From Eubacteriales bacterium (GTDB taxonomy: Bacteria; Bacillota; Clostridia; Christensenellales; CAG-138), in NCBI GenBank assembly GCA_028701165.1, contig JAQVRG010000041.1, positions 2,475 through 9,269 on the forward strand: DNA of 6,795 nt, written 5' to 3'. The notes beneath the pieces were generated by a model. The model was not told where the DNA came from, ran no database searches, and was given only the letters and a program-made list of their open reading frames with translations. Shown one piece after another: positions 5,878 to 6,795 of the stretch. A program made the translations under genes and the position numbers. Every line of letters starts with the position of its first letter. Positions within the stretch are counted from its first letter, which is position 1.

Positions 5878-6795
5878 TTAGTGGTTTGCTTCCTTCCCGC
5901 AACAGTTTTTGTATTTCTTCCCGCTGCCGCACGGACAGGGTTGGTTGCGCCCGATCTTTCCGTTGCTCATGGCTATGCCGCGGTTGCTCTCCGTCTTGGC
6001 TCTAAATACGGCTTCCGTGAAGCTGTCTTGCATGCCTTTGTACGGTAACAATATTTCGTTCGCGCCCTTAAGAAGTTCATCCGGGTCAATGTCTCCGTCC
6101 TTAATGGCGTCCAGCAAACCCGGTCCGAATGCTATGTGCTGCGGCACTGTTTTGTCTGACTTTCCCGAGAGCTCATCAGGCGTATGACCGTTATTGATCC
6201 ATATACGCGTATGATTCGCCATATCAACGATTAGGTTTACAAACTCGTAAAGCTCGTCCTGTGTTTTCGCAATGTCATGCTGCTCCAGCATCTCTATCGC
6301 CGTCTTAATAGGCGCATTGGGGTCTTCATCAAGCAAAATAGCGTCATGGATTTCAGCAATCATGCCTTCCGCCAGCTCCGCACTAAGTTTATCGCGCTTG
6401 CACAGATGATTTTTCACCGCCAGCACTTGCTTGGTTCGTTCAAAAAAACCATTGTCCTCATACTTAAGAAACGTCTTTTTTGATGGCAGATAGCGTTTTT
6501 TGCCCTTTTGTTGTTCAAGAATGGAATGGATGCTTCCATAATTCACAGTTTCCGCATTCAGCTCATCCAAATCGTCGTCAAGCAAGAAGCTTGTGGAAAA
6601 AATATAATCGTCATCCATAGTATAGGATGCTGAGGATAATGCCCTAGGCAGTAATAACTCCTTGATAATATCCACTTTTTTCCGTTTGGAAAGATGGTCT
6701 TCGTCATCTTTTTCTTTGAACATCTGGTGTTCATAATGCGTGAGAATCTCTAAAAACTCGTCAATGGACACTGCGCCGTATAAATTGGCGCTCGC
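5878..6795 (-). CDS. SEC-C motif protein of unknown function, 5' end outside the window
   Basis: The frame stays open to the right edge: 305 residues are visible and the start lies beyond 6795. A GTG at 6771 is in frame but has no ribosome binding site, and the codons before it (ending ANLYGA) continue a plausible protein segment into SIDEFLEILTHYE. The C-terminus is a classic SEC-C zinc motif: IGRNQPCPCGSGKKYKNCCG, with ligands C-x-C-x8-C-C, like that at the end of SecA and many accessory proteins. The rest is acidic and mainly helical, with no catalytic motif, membrane segment or signal peptide that I can identify. Such proteins often accompany accessory or defence genes in Firmicutes, but their role is not known. 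It runs toward the HTH-kinase gene with 52 bases between the stops, so it belongs to a different transcript. Its composition is poorer in GC (24 of 60 at 6481-6540) than recD2, fitting acquired DNA. Confidence 0.85.
   Translation of the reverse strand, partial: ASANLYGAVSIDEFLEILTHYEHQMFKEKDDEDHLSKRKKVDIIKELLLPRALSSASYTMDDDYIFSTSFLLDDDLDELNAETVNYGSIHSILEQQKGKKRYLPSKKTFLKYEDNGFFERTKQVLAVKNHLCKRDKLSAELAEGMIAEIHDAILLDEDPNAPIKTAIEMLEQHDIAKTQDELYEFVNLIVDMANHTRIWINNGHTPDELSGKSDKTVPQHIAFGPGLLDAIKDGDIDPDELLKGANEILLPYKGMQDSFTEAVFRAKTESNRGIAMSNGKIGRNQPCPCGSGKKYKNCCGKEANH

Overview
The window looks like a chromosomal segment from a spore-forming member of the Firmicutes, probably a moderately GC-rich clostridium. 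This rests on three things seen in the sequence: a stand-alone RecD2-type helicase of the Gram-positive kind, the front end of a PdaA/PdaB-like polysaccharide deacetylase, and AGGAGG-like ribosome binding sites. Genus cannot be assigned from this sequence alone.

Layout. Positions 19-2211 (minus) hold a complete recD2 housekeeping gene of high GC. Divergent from it, at 2291-2554 (plus), is a membrane-anchored deacetylase that breaks off exactly at its first catalytic motif (TIDAAF) and runs into foreign sequence at about 2534. From there composition changes: about 500 bases of AT-rich, repeat-bearing, apparently non-coding DNA (24% G+C by hand count over 2701-2800) lead into an accessory block that fills the rest of the window.

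The accessory block has three parts. (1) A two-gene operon, 3084-4456: a single protein that joins a Xre/Cro helix-turn-helix, a MntA-type minimal nucleotidyltransferase (GSX10DXD) and a HepT/HI0074-type HEPN domain with an intact RX4HXY motif, followed two bases later by a UPF0158 gene. (2) A separately promoted gene, 4581-5825, joining an excisionase/MerR-like helix-turn-helix to a HipA-like kinase, with a dyad over its -35 box. (3) A convergent gene, 5878 to the right edge (5' end missing), ending in a SEC-C zinc motif.

How they may work together. Both toxin-like genes carry their own DNA-binding domain, so each looks like a one-polypeptide, self-regulating version of a system that is normally split (MntA-HepT; HipB-HipA). 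Side by side behind a disrupted host gene, they resemble a small toxin-antitoxin or defence cargo. The most interesting candidate is the Xre-MNT-HEPN fusion with its coupled UPF0158 partner. No integrase, transposase, CRISPR array, tRNA or rRNA gene was seen in the window.
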